DNA of 64,000 nucleotides from positions 57,101,900-57,165,899 of the forward strand of contig OZ020268.1 of the NCBI GenBank assembly GCA_963971225.1, in the 5' to 3' direction. Positions 23,630-34,151 of the stretch are shown here, piece after piece. The translations under genes were made by a program, and so were the position numbers. Source of the DNA: Melieria omissa (lineage: Eukaryota; Arthropoda; Insecta; Diptera; Ulidiidae). Below the pieces are notes generated by a model. It was not told the origin of the DNA and ran no database searches. It saw only the letters and a program-made list of their open reading frames with translations. The first letter of the stretch is position 1, and the number at the start of each line of letters is the position of its first letter.

Positions 23630-24390
23630 TTAAGACCACCAAATCTTCTTTGAAAGACTCATTGAACGATAGGAAACCTGGTTTCTTTAGGACTTCTTTC
23701 CTCAAAAGACTCTTATATTGATAGGAGGAAACTTCGCTTTTTTACTTCTTTGGAAAATTCTTCTTTGAAAGACTCATTGAAGGATAGAAGGAAACTTCGC
23801 TTGTTTGGGACTTCTTTTCTCGGGGGACACATTACACGATAGGAGCAAACTTTACTTCCTTGAAACTTACTAAATGATAAGTGGACTCTATACTTTTTTG
23901 GAACTAACTTCTTTGAAAGACTCATTGAACGGTAGAAGGAAACTTCGCTTCTTGAAGACTTCTTCCTCGAGAGACTCAGGAGTCATAGAAGGAAATTTCT
24001 CTCTTTGAACATCTTTCCTCTAGAGATTTATTGGATCGCAGAAGGACTCTTGACTTCTTTGGAACCTCATTGAACGATTGGACGAAACTTTTCTTTTTTG
24101 GAACTTCTGTCCTCGAAAGGTTCATTGAACGATAGGAGAAAGCTTCCCATCTTTGCGACTTCTTTCTTAGAAAGCGGGAACTTTGAGAAAAGAAGAAAAG
24201 AGGAAACTGTGCTTCTATGCAATCTCTTTCTTCGGAAGACACATTGAATAATATAAACATCGTTTCTTCGGGACTTCTTCCCATGAAGGAAAAATAGAAC
24301 GATTTGAGGAAACGTTGCTTCTTTGGCACATATTTCGTCTAGAAACTCATTAAATGATAGGAGGAAACTTGTCTTCTTTTCAATCCTCAA
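23630..24390. repeat. Degenerate minisatellite, unit about 57 bp
   Basis: Recurring block, roughly AAGACTCATTGAACGATAGG, then AGGAAACTTCGCTTCTTTGG, then GACTTCTTTCCTCG. About a dozen diverged copies can be followed (for example near 23650, 23770, 23915, 24060, 24118, 24340). Indels between copies break any long open frame. The minus-strand open frames here (23713-24414) are repeat translations, not genes. Confidence 0.85.
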
Positions 24391-24394
24391 AAGA

Positions 24395-24690
24395 GGATGT
24401 AGAGGATGTCCCATATGTAGTTAATAGGTATCACACTAGGCATCTGTCTCACAGAGGACCCCTAGATGAGGTAGCCCTTGTCGTATGAGATACTCATATA
24501 ATTGCATCGCAAAATATGCAACATGTCCCTATGGGTTCTTCAAAGACTTGCACTATGGGGACATGACACCTTTAGCCTTGTTGTAACATATGGATCCATT
24601 TATTATGTAGCTTTCAAAAGAGTACAGATTTCGAGATAAAAGTGGGTATAGATAATCCTGGGGTATCAGTAAATCTTTCATGGTTATCGA
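24395..24690 (-). repeat. Dispersed repeat of unknown family, copy A
   Basis: The segment 24520-24605, read on the minus strand, shares ATAATAAATGGATCCATA, ACAACAAGGC, TCATGTC and GTGCAAGTCTTTGAAGAACC with the plus strand at 63913-63980. The copies have diverged but stay collinear over about 85-90 bp. No inverted-repeat ends or coding frame are visible, so it may be part of a larger unclassified repeat. Confidence 0.7.
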
Positions 24691-26704
24691 AAGTGACATT
24701 CAAATGTACTATTTGGGTTTATGGTATGAAAAACCTGATCAACACCGACTGCATTGTATTTTAGGATAGAGAAAAATGAAAAAAATTTAAGACAAATAAA
24801 TCATAGCATTGAAATCATTTTCGGCCGACTTAAGCCCAAAATAAAATCACATTATATAAACTAAGAATAACATTGCCGGTTCCTAAGCATTGAACTCACT
24901 GAGCTCAAAAACTCCTCTCACAAACGCCCCTCGGTGCGACTCTTATCGCCGCTCAGTGCGCAGCACAAAGCATTGTCTGCTAATTGATTCGTGTATGCCG
25001 CTTCCTGCTTGCAATTAGGCAGCTGCCAAGCGCTGCCACGCAACGGCAGATTATACGATTAGCAACGTTTCGAATTACTTTGAAGTCAAAGCATGGCTTC
25101 TGGGCGCACCCTACGCACAGCGTTGTGTCGCCAGGCGGAGGCAATAAAGCAACCGATGCTGGCGCTGGCCTGCTGCACGCATAAAGACACCAATGTCATT
25201 CGGCCTAATAAAAATGTTATGGGGTGTTTTCTGTGTGTGTATGTGTGTGTGTGAGTGAGTGAGTGCGTGTATTTGATACCAAAGGCGTACATGTGCCACC
25301 TGTTGCGCCCCGTCGAGTGTTGCCGCCTACTCGCTCAGTGTTTTTTTTTCTAGTTTTCTGTTTTTGCTGTTGTTCACAAGTGCTCGGTTAGTTAGTTTCG
25401 TGGGTCCAGTACTTGCGTGTTTAGAGTGGCGTGCTGCGAAATGCTAATTTTCCGCGCGCACACCCCACACAAACACACATGCACATACATTTTTATGTGT
25501 GTGCTTTGCTTTTGGCACAAAGTCAAAGTCTAGGTTGAGTATGGCAACACTCGAAGTCGGTACTCGCAATGACTCAGCGTCGCCAACGGCCGGTAATTAC
25601 ACAAGTGAGCGTATTTTTTCACGTGGAAAAACGGCTATGAAACCTTTTAATCACATGACATGTAGCCGAGTACGAAGCGTGCAGGCAGGCGGAAATTCTC
25701 ACATGGTCAAGGTTGAAGGTTGGAGAGTGCGCGGCACTTTGGGCATTTCGAATAGTTTCATTATACTTGGCGTGTGGGCTAATGTGTGTAATTTTGGGGG
25801 TTTTTTGTGAGAAATTTGTTCTTGATTTAATTTTAACAATTGTCGCATGCATGTTTTTGACAAATTGGATAATGCTGACAGCGCGTGCCAACATCTTATT
25901 GCGATAAGAAAGTTGCAAACACGGCACCAGGCGGAAATTTGCATCACCCTAATTGTCAATTAAGAACGTGAAAAATTACACAGTAAAGAATTGAAGGTTG
26001 TTGGCGTTGCAACTTGAGGTGGTTTTTGCATAAGCTGAATGCAAGAAATTATGGATTTCAGGTTACAGTTGTGACTTTGTTATAAAACTTAGGTGTTAGC
26101 AAGTTTATTTAAATTTTTTACATATGCTATAATTTTTTTAAATTATTAAATTCTTTGTTTTTGCAGTAGTAATTTTAAGAGTAATTTATTAAATTTTTTT
26201 TACATATACAATTTATGAAAATGTTTGTTATAAATTGTTTTGTTCTTGCATGCTGACTTAAAGTTTAAATTGTAAGTGTAATTTGTAAGTGTTGTAATGT
26301 AATTCAGGCTGATTTTGTTATCACTTTTAGCAAATTCAATTTAATTTTGTACAAAGTACTTTTAAATAGATTTTTTTAAAATAAATTAAGGCTGACTTAG
26401 TTGTCGCTTTTAGAAAAATCAACCAAATCTTGTACCAATTATTCAACAAAATATTTTTAAATAAACGTTTGTAATATTTCTGGCTAATTAAATTGTTGCC
26501 TTTAGCATATTTATACAATTTTTGAACAAATTACTTTTGAATAGATAGTTATAAACTAATTATTGTATACTTTGAGGCTGATTCTTGATACTTTCAGGCT
26601 GATTTAATTGTCTTTCTAAACAAATTCAATCAACGGGTTTACATATATCTTCAAAAATTTTTTTCATGAATTCTGCTTTATTTTTTCAAACACATTCGCA
26701 TCTG
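24691..26704. other. Non-coding spacer
   Basis: Contains a GT-rich run (25230-25266), a T run near 25340, and strongly AT-rich sequence after 26090. That AT-rich part repeats the word AGGCTGATTT (26307, 26388, 26575, 26598) at irregular spacing. Open frames around 25499-25959 on both strands overlap each other and lack motifs. Confidence 0.5.
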
Positions 26705-27339
26705 CGCATAGTGAACACCTCGATATAGTGAACACCCAAATTTTGACATGCAGCTTCTAAATATTGAACAAAATTTTGAAAGCAATTTCAAGCAAAAACA
26801 AAAAGTTTTAGCAGGAAAGCGGTTGAAGAATTTTTCGGAATAAAATTTGTTTATTTATTTAACTTAATCCTAAAACAAATAAAGAATCAGTTAGAGGTTG
26901 ACGCGACACTTGTGTTCCATATGTGCCCAATGCATGCGGCCAGCTATGCTGTTCACCAGTACATTATGGCACAATGGAACACCAAATAAGCAATGGGAAC
27001 CGGCCAGCTTTGGCTGTCCACGTACCCCATTCGCCTACCTTGTGCCTTCGTCAACCGCTCGATCTAAAAAGGAAGAGACACCGCTAAGGGCTCGCTTTTA
27101 TAAGCAAAAGTAAGAAGTTATGTTGGTAACGCAACATGTACATATGTTTATGGTAAAACTTTAAAATACAGAGAGCTCTTGCTATGAATAACTTAAGATA
27201 TACAGGGCTCTGCTACAAAGTGTGTTTTGAGCAAATAAAGCGAGTTTTTGAACAAACATGTTAACCTTGATATAGTGAACAACCTCAATACTGTGAACAG
27301 GCCTTGCAAAAATTAGTTCACTATATCCAGACATGACTG
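26705..27339. mobile_element. Probable pogo/Tigger-like MITE (non-autonomous)
   Basis: The right end reads GTTCACTATATCCAGACATGACTG followed by TA (27340-27341), so inward it starts CAGTCATGTCTGGATATAG, a pogo-like CAGT terminus. The word GATATAGTGAACA or close variants occur at 26707-26740 (two copies) and at 27274-27300 (two copies), with the inverted form at 27317-27328. This is the subterminal repeat pattern of Tigger-like elements. The left terminus is degraded, so its limit is approximate. No transposase remains; the open frame at 26898-27113 has no motif. Confidence 0.5.
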
Positions 27340-27341
27340 TA

Positions 27342-28655
27342 TTTCATCAGTAGCCTCATTCAGCGTATTGAATTCATTACAAAAATTGGACAAAAATACC
27401 AGATGTGCCCAAAATTTGGACATTGAAACAGCTCTGAGTGCACTTTAGCTAATTGTGTTGATTTTTTTCTCGTTCACGCTCACGTTTGATCAGAAACCTG
27501 TTCTGTTCATTCGAAGGAAGATGTACCAAATTTTTGTTGACCTTTTAATAATTTTTTTTTGCAAATATGCAATGTTTGGTTGTTAACAAGTTTTGGGCGA
27601 ATTTTTGCCTTTACCTTCAAATGTTTTAATTATTTAAATTAAATAAGATTTTATATAATTGTGTGGCTAAAAATTTTAAGCCAAATTAGTAAAATTTATG
27701 CATACGAAATTTACAAAACTATGTGTGTGTGTGTGTGGTTGAACAACACAACCATTGCCTGACGTTACCGCCCACAGAAATTACAAAACACGTTCCACAC
27801 TAACCGGAGCGCCGCTCCTTCACTTCGCTGCCGCCAACAATCGCCGCTCAAAATTCTGTTAATTGGCAGCATTCCAAATGCATCAATGCCGCTTTAATGT
27901 GCGAGTTATTTATGAGCCGCGATATTGCCAGCAATCCCTTTTCCCCCACCTCGCCCCGCAACGCTCCTGTTACATTACATTGTGCGAAATTTTCATTTAC
28001 ATTTTCATTTCCATTTACAACATTTGTACGGCTGTCAGCTGCGAATGCAATAACGATTTGGCGCCGCTTTTTATTATTTTTAATTTGCCTCTTTTTTGTT
28101 TGCTTTTATGCATTTTTATAACAAGTAAATGAATTGCGACACGGCTGTCGGTGAAGATTAAATTTTCGCCGAATTTATATGAAACTTGTTCGAGTGTGAC
28201 ATTTAATAAAATGCATATAAAATATAAATTGCAATGAAAGCGGAAGGGGTGGAAACACTGCATGCAGACAGTGAATATGTGTTTATGTAAGTGTGTGTGT
28301 GTGTGTGAGAGGGCGTTAAAATGCGCAAATAAGACCGAACACAGGTAGTGTTCGAAAAAAAAACAATCGTTGGTAGATTGTCAACAATGCCGCTTCAGCA
28401 AATATTTTGCATGAATTATATTTTTAATTTATTTTTTCAATTAATTTTTTTGTTATTGCTGATTTTTTTAATTTGCTGTGCAGTGCTTTACTTATTTTAC
28501 TTAAAAAAAATGTATGTGTATGGCAAGTGAAGTGTGGTTTAATAATCTTCTTACTTACTTTTTTCTTACTATTTCATTGTTTAAGGCTATTAGGAACTGC
28601 AATCATCATTCAGTTCAATCATTTAGGTTGCGGTTTTTTATTAGTTCTCAAATAC
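27342..28655. other. Non-coding spacer
   Basis: AT-rich with GT runs (27722-27738 and 28288-28308). The part from 27770 to 28130 is more balanced and contains overlapping open frames in several phases, without motifs. I see no transposon ends. Confidence 0.5.
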
Positions 28656-29215
28656 TCAGATCAGATCTCTAGCACTTCATGGAGTTCTAAGTTCCAGATC
28701 CCTAGCACTCTTTGGAGATTTAAGTTTCTAAGTTCTTGCACTCTTTTTAAATCTTAGTTCCTGATCTCTCCTTGGAGTTCTTAATTCCAGATCTCTAGCA
28801 CTCCTTGGAGTTTAAAGTTCCAGATTTCTCTGGATTTCTTCTCTCTGAATTTCTTAGTTCCAGATCTCTAACACTCTTTGGAGTTCTAAGATCCAGGTCT
28901 CTAGCACTCTTTGGAGTTCTAAGTTTCATATTCCGAACACTTTTTAGAGTACTGAGTTCCAGATCTCTAGCACTCTTTGTAGTTCTACTTTCATATCCCG
29001 AACACCTTTTGGACTTCCAAGCTCCAGATCTTTAGCACTCTTTGGATTTCTAAGTCTCAGATCTTCCTTGGAGGTCTAAGTTCCATATCTCTAGCACTCT
29101 TTGGAGATGTAAGATCCAGATCTCTAGCTCTCTTTAGAGATCTAAGTTCCATATCTCTAGCTCTCTTTGGAGATCCAAGTTCCAGATCTCTTGCACTCTT
29201 TGGATTTCTTAGTTA
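28656..29215. repeat. Minisatellite, unit 33 bp
   Basis: Unit approximately GATCTCTAGCACTCTTTGGA then GTTCTAAGTTCCA, about 17 diverged copies with small indels. Because 33 is a multiple of three, a local frame (28805-29035) reads SRSLALFGVL-like peptide repeats. That is a consequence of the repeat, not evidence of a gene. Confidence 0.9.
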
Positions 29216-29535
29216 CTGATCTACTTTCGTGCTAAGGTTGCCGCTCCTAACTGGAGGAAAGTTTTCCTGTAAATGTACAACAAGTGTTTCTGATTCTTGA
29301 TTGAGGAAATGCCAATTTTTTTTTAAAAGTACCCGAGTGAACAGTGACCAATCAGGCATGCAGTGAGGATACGAAGGTCCTTCTTCATACGCATGAGGTT
29401 TTTCTAAACCATCAGGGCTTGAGAACGGATTTACATGGCGTAGATCCATACTGTTGGACCATTGCTCGGCAAAAGTTTGGACCAAACAATTCCTTAGCCA
29501 TTCTTGTAAGTGTTCTCTGGACAGCATTGCTGTTC
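29216..29535 (-). other. Unidentified open frame next to the minisatellite
   Basis: The minus strand carries a 104-codon frame (29213-29527) with ordinary amino-acid composition, including MDLRHVNPFSSPDGLEKP and YPHCMPDWSLFTRVLL. I recognise no domain. It may be an exon fragment, a piece of an unrecognised transposon, or chance. The R1-like insertion begins immediately to its right. Confidence 0.25.
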
Positions 29536-29547
29536 ACTTAAGTACTT
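29536..29547. repeat. Target-site duplication, left copy (R1-like element)
   Basis: ACTTAAGTACTT, identical to 30980-30991, flanking the truncated retrotransposon. Confidence 0.8.
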
Positions 29548-30979
29548 TTTTTTATTATAGAGATGGAAAGCATCGAAAGCCAAAACCCCGTCAGTGTGGG
29601 ACTTTACCTCAATAAAACCACCTCTTTCTCGTCCTTTAGCCCGCCCGGTACTACCGTTATGATTTTCGTCGGGAGGAGGGTTTGAGCACTAGGCTCAATC
29701 GTTTGTCGATTGTTCGACGTCGTCACAGTACTGGTATAATTTTACTACCTACATCTGTTGCGCTGTCTTTCAGCAGCCCGCACACCCACAATGACCTCAG
29801 CTCCCACATTACAGGCTGTGTGCCATTTCGCTTTTGCTGACGTCATAAGGTTTATCAAGTTTTCCGGCGTCGGTTGCTCACCGAAAACCACCGATAAGTT
29901 CTGTCGGTCCCTATTGAACCGAGGACATACAAAGAAAAGCGTCCTCATCTACATCCGTACAAGTTTCGCAGAATGGCGAGGAGTCCCTTTTAAACCTGTA
30001 CAGGTAAGCGCGGAAGCACCCATGTCCACTTAATATCTGGCTTAAGTAGAAGTCTACTTCTCCCCACCTTCTGTTGATCCAGCCTTTAACGTCTGCGATC
30101 AAGCAATGTGTCCAGCGCCCGCTCTGCGCCGTGTTCGAATGGTGTTGCCATTTCTGCGTACTGCTTCGCCGCAACTCGTCGCGGAAGTCCTTCCGTCGCT
30201 GACCTGCAGGAGCTTGCTACACGGACTCTTGTGCCAAGATGTCGAATGGACACATTCCCGCTATAAAAAATGCGGCTTCTTCTGAGACTGTGCAAAAGGC
30301 AGAACACACGCGGAGAGCGCACAGGCGGTAGGCTGATCTCGCCGCTCTACCATATGGTCTGTGGTTTAGCGCCTGGTGCCATGTTGGGGCTCTGTACAAA
30401 AGTGTGCTTTTTAGTACTCCAGCCAGTAGTATCGTTGCCTTGGGCCCTTTGTGTTGGCCATTAATCTTGCCAGGCCCGCAGCGGTTTTGGCCGCTTTTTT
30501 GCTTGAATACTCGAGGTGATTTTGTACGAAAGCCTTGAATCAATCAATATCCCGAGATATTTTACCACTTGCTTTGACGTGATGTTGTGTTCACCGACCT
30601 TTATTGTTACTGTTTCTAGCTTTTTCCGGCTAGAAATCACAACTGCTTCAGTTTTGTGTTCGGCAAGCTTCAACATTGCGCTCCTCAGCCACGACTGGAT
30701 TATCTGCACTGTTTCATTTGTGATCCGCACAATGTCGCGTGTGTGTTTTGCCACTATAACAACCGCTATGTCGTCTGCAAACCCAATAATTTTCGCTTCG
30801 CTAGGGATATTTAGTCTCAATACTCCATCGTACATGATATTCCAAAGTAGGGGCCCCAGCACAGAGCCTTGGGGCACTCCACCAGTCACATTATATTTCT
30901 TGCAGCCGACTTTGGACTCATAGAAAAGCTGCCTGTTTGTGAAGTCACTTTCGATCAGCCTTCTTAGATACTTAGAAGT
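29548..30979 (-). mobile_element. 5'-truncated R1-clade-like non-LTR retrotransposon
   Basis: On the minus strand the insert starts inside reverse transcriptase and runs to a 3' A-rich tail, seen on the plus strand as the T run at about 29546-29555. A 12-bp direct repeat flanks it. Such 5' truncation is usual for target-primed reverse transcription. The coding part closely resembles the larger R1-clade copy at 50-56 kb in motif wording but is a different family member, with several frameshifts. Positions 29556-29745 are its 3' untranslated region. Confidence 0.85.
29745..30958 (-). pseudogene. R1-like ORF2 fragment: reverse transcriptase and C-terminal zinc region
   Basis: From right to left on the minus strand: TGGVPQGSVLGPLLWNIMYD (motif B), IIGFADDIAVVIVA (the catalytic xADD box, with Phe), LAEHKTEAVVISSRK and VKYLGILIDSRLSYK. 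After a frameshift near 30520 come ILLAGVLKSTLLYRAPTW, RLCALRVCSAFCTVSEEAAF and IAGMCPFDILAQE. Another shift leads to RWTHCLIADVKGWINRRWGE, FYLSQILSGHGCFRAYLYRF and the CETC...D-EDAFLC knuckle, ending near VRAAERQRNR. There is no RNase H domain, which fits the R1 clade. At least three frame breaks make it inactive. Confidence 0.87.
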
Positions 30980-30991
30980 ACTTAAGTACTT
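30980..30991. repeat. Target-site duplication, right copy (R1-like element)
   Basis: Second ACTTAAGTACTT. Here it lies in the perfect palindrome AAGTACTTAAGTACTT (30976-30991). Confidence 0.8.
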
Positions 30992-32458
30992 GAGAACTGC
31001 AACTTGTGTGCAACAGCGTGTTCTCTTCCGTTGTTTCTCTTTTTTTTCGGATTTACTGCCCTCAACTCAACAACCACTTTAACTCCCGTCGATAAGTGAT
31101 TCTTTCGATATGTTTCCCCAATCTTAAATGTTACAAAGCACAAACATCATCTTCTTCTTTTTAGGCTTCTTCTCCTACTTCTACTTTTCCTTCTGTGCTT
31201 ATTCGATTGTTTTTTGTTGTTCTTTTTTTTGCCACTACAAAGCAACAACATTTTTGGCAACTAGCACTGCTCTCGCATCACTGCAATCCGAACCCTTTAA
31301 CTGGCAACGCGCCACAACCAGCTCGAAGGCGTGGCGCGTTCGTCGATATTAAATTCAGCAGGTGGCACAAGTGCGCCAATAATTTAAACGCAACACAACA
31401 CGCGCTTTTGTTGCCTCATTCCGGACGGCGCGCGACCGCGACCCGACGCTAATGAGTTGCAATTTAATACACAAAATTGCAATACAACGCAATGTTGCGC
31501 TGCTTGTTATGGTTGTTGTTGGTATTATTGTTGTTGTTGCTGTTGGCAGTGTGGCGAATGGTGTTGCCACTTTTGTGCGCAAATAGTCAAGCAAAATAAT
31601 TAGAAGCAATTAAAAAGTTGCAAACAGCCAACACACAAGCAACAACAACAACAACAGCATACGGTGGCAACAACAGCAAAAGCAACAACAAGGATGCATA
31701 GGCGACCAGCGCTTTGGCAAAAGAACACTATTTCTAATAATGTGTGTTTGTGTGTGTTAAGTAGAGACGAGCGTGTTTAATGTTGGGAGCTGGGGCCATG
31801 ATTGTTGGGTTACAGGGTCAGATGTGCGCATTTGCGCTTGAAGTGTGAGTGAGTGTGAGTGTGAGTGCGAGTGCGAGCGCTCATTGGCACATTACAACAA
31901 CAATGGCAAGAAATGCGACCTTTCAGCTATGCAGCCAGCTGCTGCCAACAATCCACACATGCTTGCAGCGACACATACATGTTTAACATATTTATGTGTG
32001 AGCGTGGGTGTTGTCGATTTATGTTAAAGAAAATCTATCTAAATCTATCGAAATGTAATTCTAAAATTTAAATGTTAAAATACACCATTGCCACTGAACC
32101 GCGAGGGACATCCGTTTGAGGTGAAAAAGTAACGAGCGGTTCAGTGACGGAAGATCAAAAAGAATAAAAAAACCTCGGTGTTTAAAAGAATAAATAGTAA
32201 TTTTTAAATTATTCACCGTTGTTAAAATTACTTCCGCACAGAACAGTTGCATTTGCCGCAACAGTGGGTGTGTTGACAATGATTTATGCACTAATGTGTA
32301 TAGATAATGCTGTTTGTATGTGTGTGTGGGTGGGTGGATGGGTGTTCATCAGGCTGCATCGCTGGGCAATGGGTGCCGCCAATTGGGGGCTTAACCCTGA
32401 AATATGCACTGAACCTTAAATCAGTTCCGAAATTGTTGCGTAACCTTGCCTTATAGTT
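30992..32458. other. Non-coding spacer with CAA/GTT and GAGT microsatellites
   Basis: CAA/GTT trinucleotide runs around 31508-31550 and 31635-31695, and a GAGTGTGAGTGCGA-type run at 31842-31880. Short overlapping open frames come from these repeats. No motif or RNA gene recognised. Confidence 0.55.
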
Positions 32459-32462
32459 TTAA

Positions 32463-32881
32463 CCCTTCTGTCAATACAAAAGTACCTGGGTACATTTTGC
32501 AGTTTTTATGTAAAAATAGGCTACTTTCAGCCAACGAAAGCTATGCTGATATTTTTAGTATCTTCCTAAAAACCAATTTACCATCAATTAGAGATATTAG
32601 ATAGAAAGAAATATTTTCCATAATCAAAACTAAAAAAATTTCAAAAAACTAAGTACGCAGTTGCGATCAGCGTCCAAAAATCCTTTAGAAAAGGTTTACT
32701 AGAACTCGGAAAAATTTTGGCTGTTGCTCAGTGTTATCAATAAAAAACGCTTTGTTTTAAAGCCAACGATTTTTAAAATTTGTGCGCTATTATTTTTATT
32801 TTTCCCCCTACAAAATGTATGAAGGTACCCGGGTACCTTCGTATTAATGATAGGTGGAAATTTTTTGTATTGACAGAAGGG
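32463..32881. mobile_element. piggyBac-like MITE (419 bp)
   Basis: Starts CCCTTCTGTCAATACAAAA and ends with its inverted copy TTTTGTATTGACAGAAGGG. TTAA lies on both sides (32459-32462 and 32882-32885). TTAA duplication with CCC...GGG ends is the piggyBac signature. A KpnI-like palindrome flanked by GAAGGTACCCGGGTACCTTC (32820-32840) lies near the right end, with a related GTACCTGGGTAC near the left end (32481-32493). No open frame of note: a non-autonomous element. Confidence 0.82.
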
Positions 32882-33169
32882 TTAAACAATATGAAGTTTT
32901 GAACAGATTTTGTACTAAGAACGATTTTAAAGCTTCGAAAACAAGTTTAAGGAAGCCAAGTGATTTCAGTGCAGGTTGGATTGGGTTATGCTAAAGTAGC
33001 TGTCTGGGCATGGGATCACGCTCAAATGCGCTCAATGTGATAGCACAAGAGACTAAAGTTAAATAAATAAATAAATAAAAATAAACAAAATAGTCTAAAT
33101 ATTCTAAGGAATATCATAAGGAACCCGATCTGTTACCCAACAGAATCAAGGTGTGGCCAACCAGTTTAA

Positions 33170-34147
33170 CACTCCGATAACCGATAATTTTTTACACGGT
33201 CAAAGCCCAACAAGGTCCCCAGGGGCCTTTTTTGTAATATTGCATATAAGATGTGTAATTTTATAATGTAGGGTTACAAAATGTGTGTAGATGTGTTTGG
33301 AGAGCCAAAAAGTTAAGCTTCGTGTATATTTTTTAGTAAACACATGTGTATTTGTTACTACAGACAGATAGGTAAAAACGTATGCAATACAAAATAATTG
33401 CATTTAGTTGCCTAACTTTGCTTTAGCTGATCATGCATCTATGCCGCTGCAAGTATGGCATTTTTTTTTAGAGTAATGGGTTTTTATATATATTTATTTT
33501 TATTTTTATTCAGTTTTTCATCATTTTTATATATACTTAGGCAATACCTTCAGCTATTATCAAATTAATAATGGAGTTTGATCATCGTCGTCGGAGTCAG
33601 CTTCAACCGCCAGAGTGACATTCAGTTCAACTTCAGTATCATATATTTCATTGTATGGCAAGAAATCTTTGTAATTTGTCTCCTCGGTGAATGAATAAGG
33701 TTCTTCATTGTTTTCCAAATATTTGACCAAAGTCTGCATTACTGCTTGTTGTTCACTCATGCTCAGTTATGAAAGCGCGTACGGCGGCATATCAATTGGA
33801 TCCCAATCACCGTACGTATTTTAATTTCAATGATTTATTTGAAATTGTGCTGCTATCAATATTTGGCACTAACTATTTATAGTTACTAACAAAAAATAAA
33901 AGCAAATTACATGGAGCAACCTACAAGGTCCCTGCGGACCTTGTCGGTCATCGACGCCCTAAATGACTTCAATGCGATAGTTATGGTAGTAAAATACATG
34001 CAATCGTGCCGAAATCTATTTTAACAGCTACTAAATATTCCATTTATAGAAGTCATAAAATCTCCAGCTCATCACTCCCTCCGTATTGAAATGTCGCGGA
34101 TTTTAAAACGTCATAGGTCCCTACGGACCTTGTTGGGCATCGGAGTG
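33170..34147. mobile_element. piggyBac-like non-autonomous element (978 bp)
   Basis: Terminal inverted CACTCCGAT/ATCGGAGTG with TTAA on both sides (33166-33169 and 34148-34151). Internally to each end, the word GCCCAACAAGGTCC recurs in inverted orientation (33206-33219 and 34119-34133). Palindromes of the type AAGGTCCCTGCGGACCTTGT occur at about 33213-33232, 33927-33946 and 34110-34130. One short acidic minus-strand frame remains. Length and layout suggest an internally deleted derivative of a larger transposon. Confidence 0.82.
33560..33760 (-). pseudogene. Possible N-terminal remnant of a piggyBac-type transposase
   Basis: A 66-codon frame with an ATG (33758-33760), MSEQQAVMQTLVKYLENN, and an acidic tail ending EADSDDDDQTPLLI. 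Acidic N-termini are usual in piggyBac-family transposases, and the position about 390 bp inside the right terminus fits a transposase start. No catalytic segment is present. The assignment rests mainly on context. Confidence 0.35.
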
Positions 34148-34151
34148 TTAA

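Noticed and set aside
23713..24414. Ser/Lys/Phe-rich minus-strand open frames
   Set aside because: They coincide with the 57-bp minisatellite and change frame between units.
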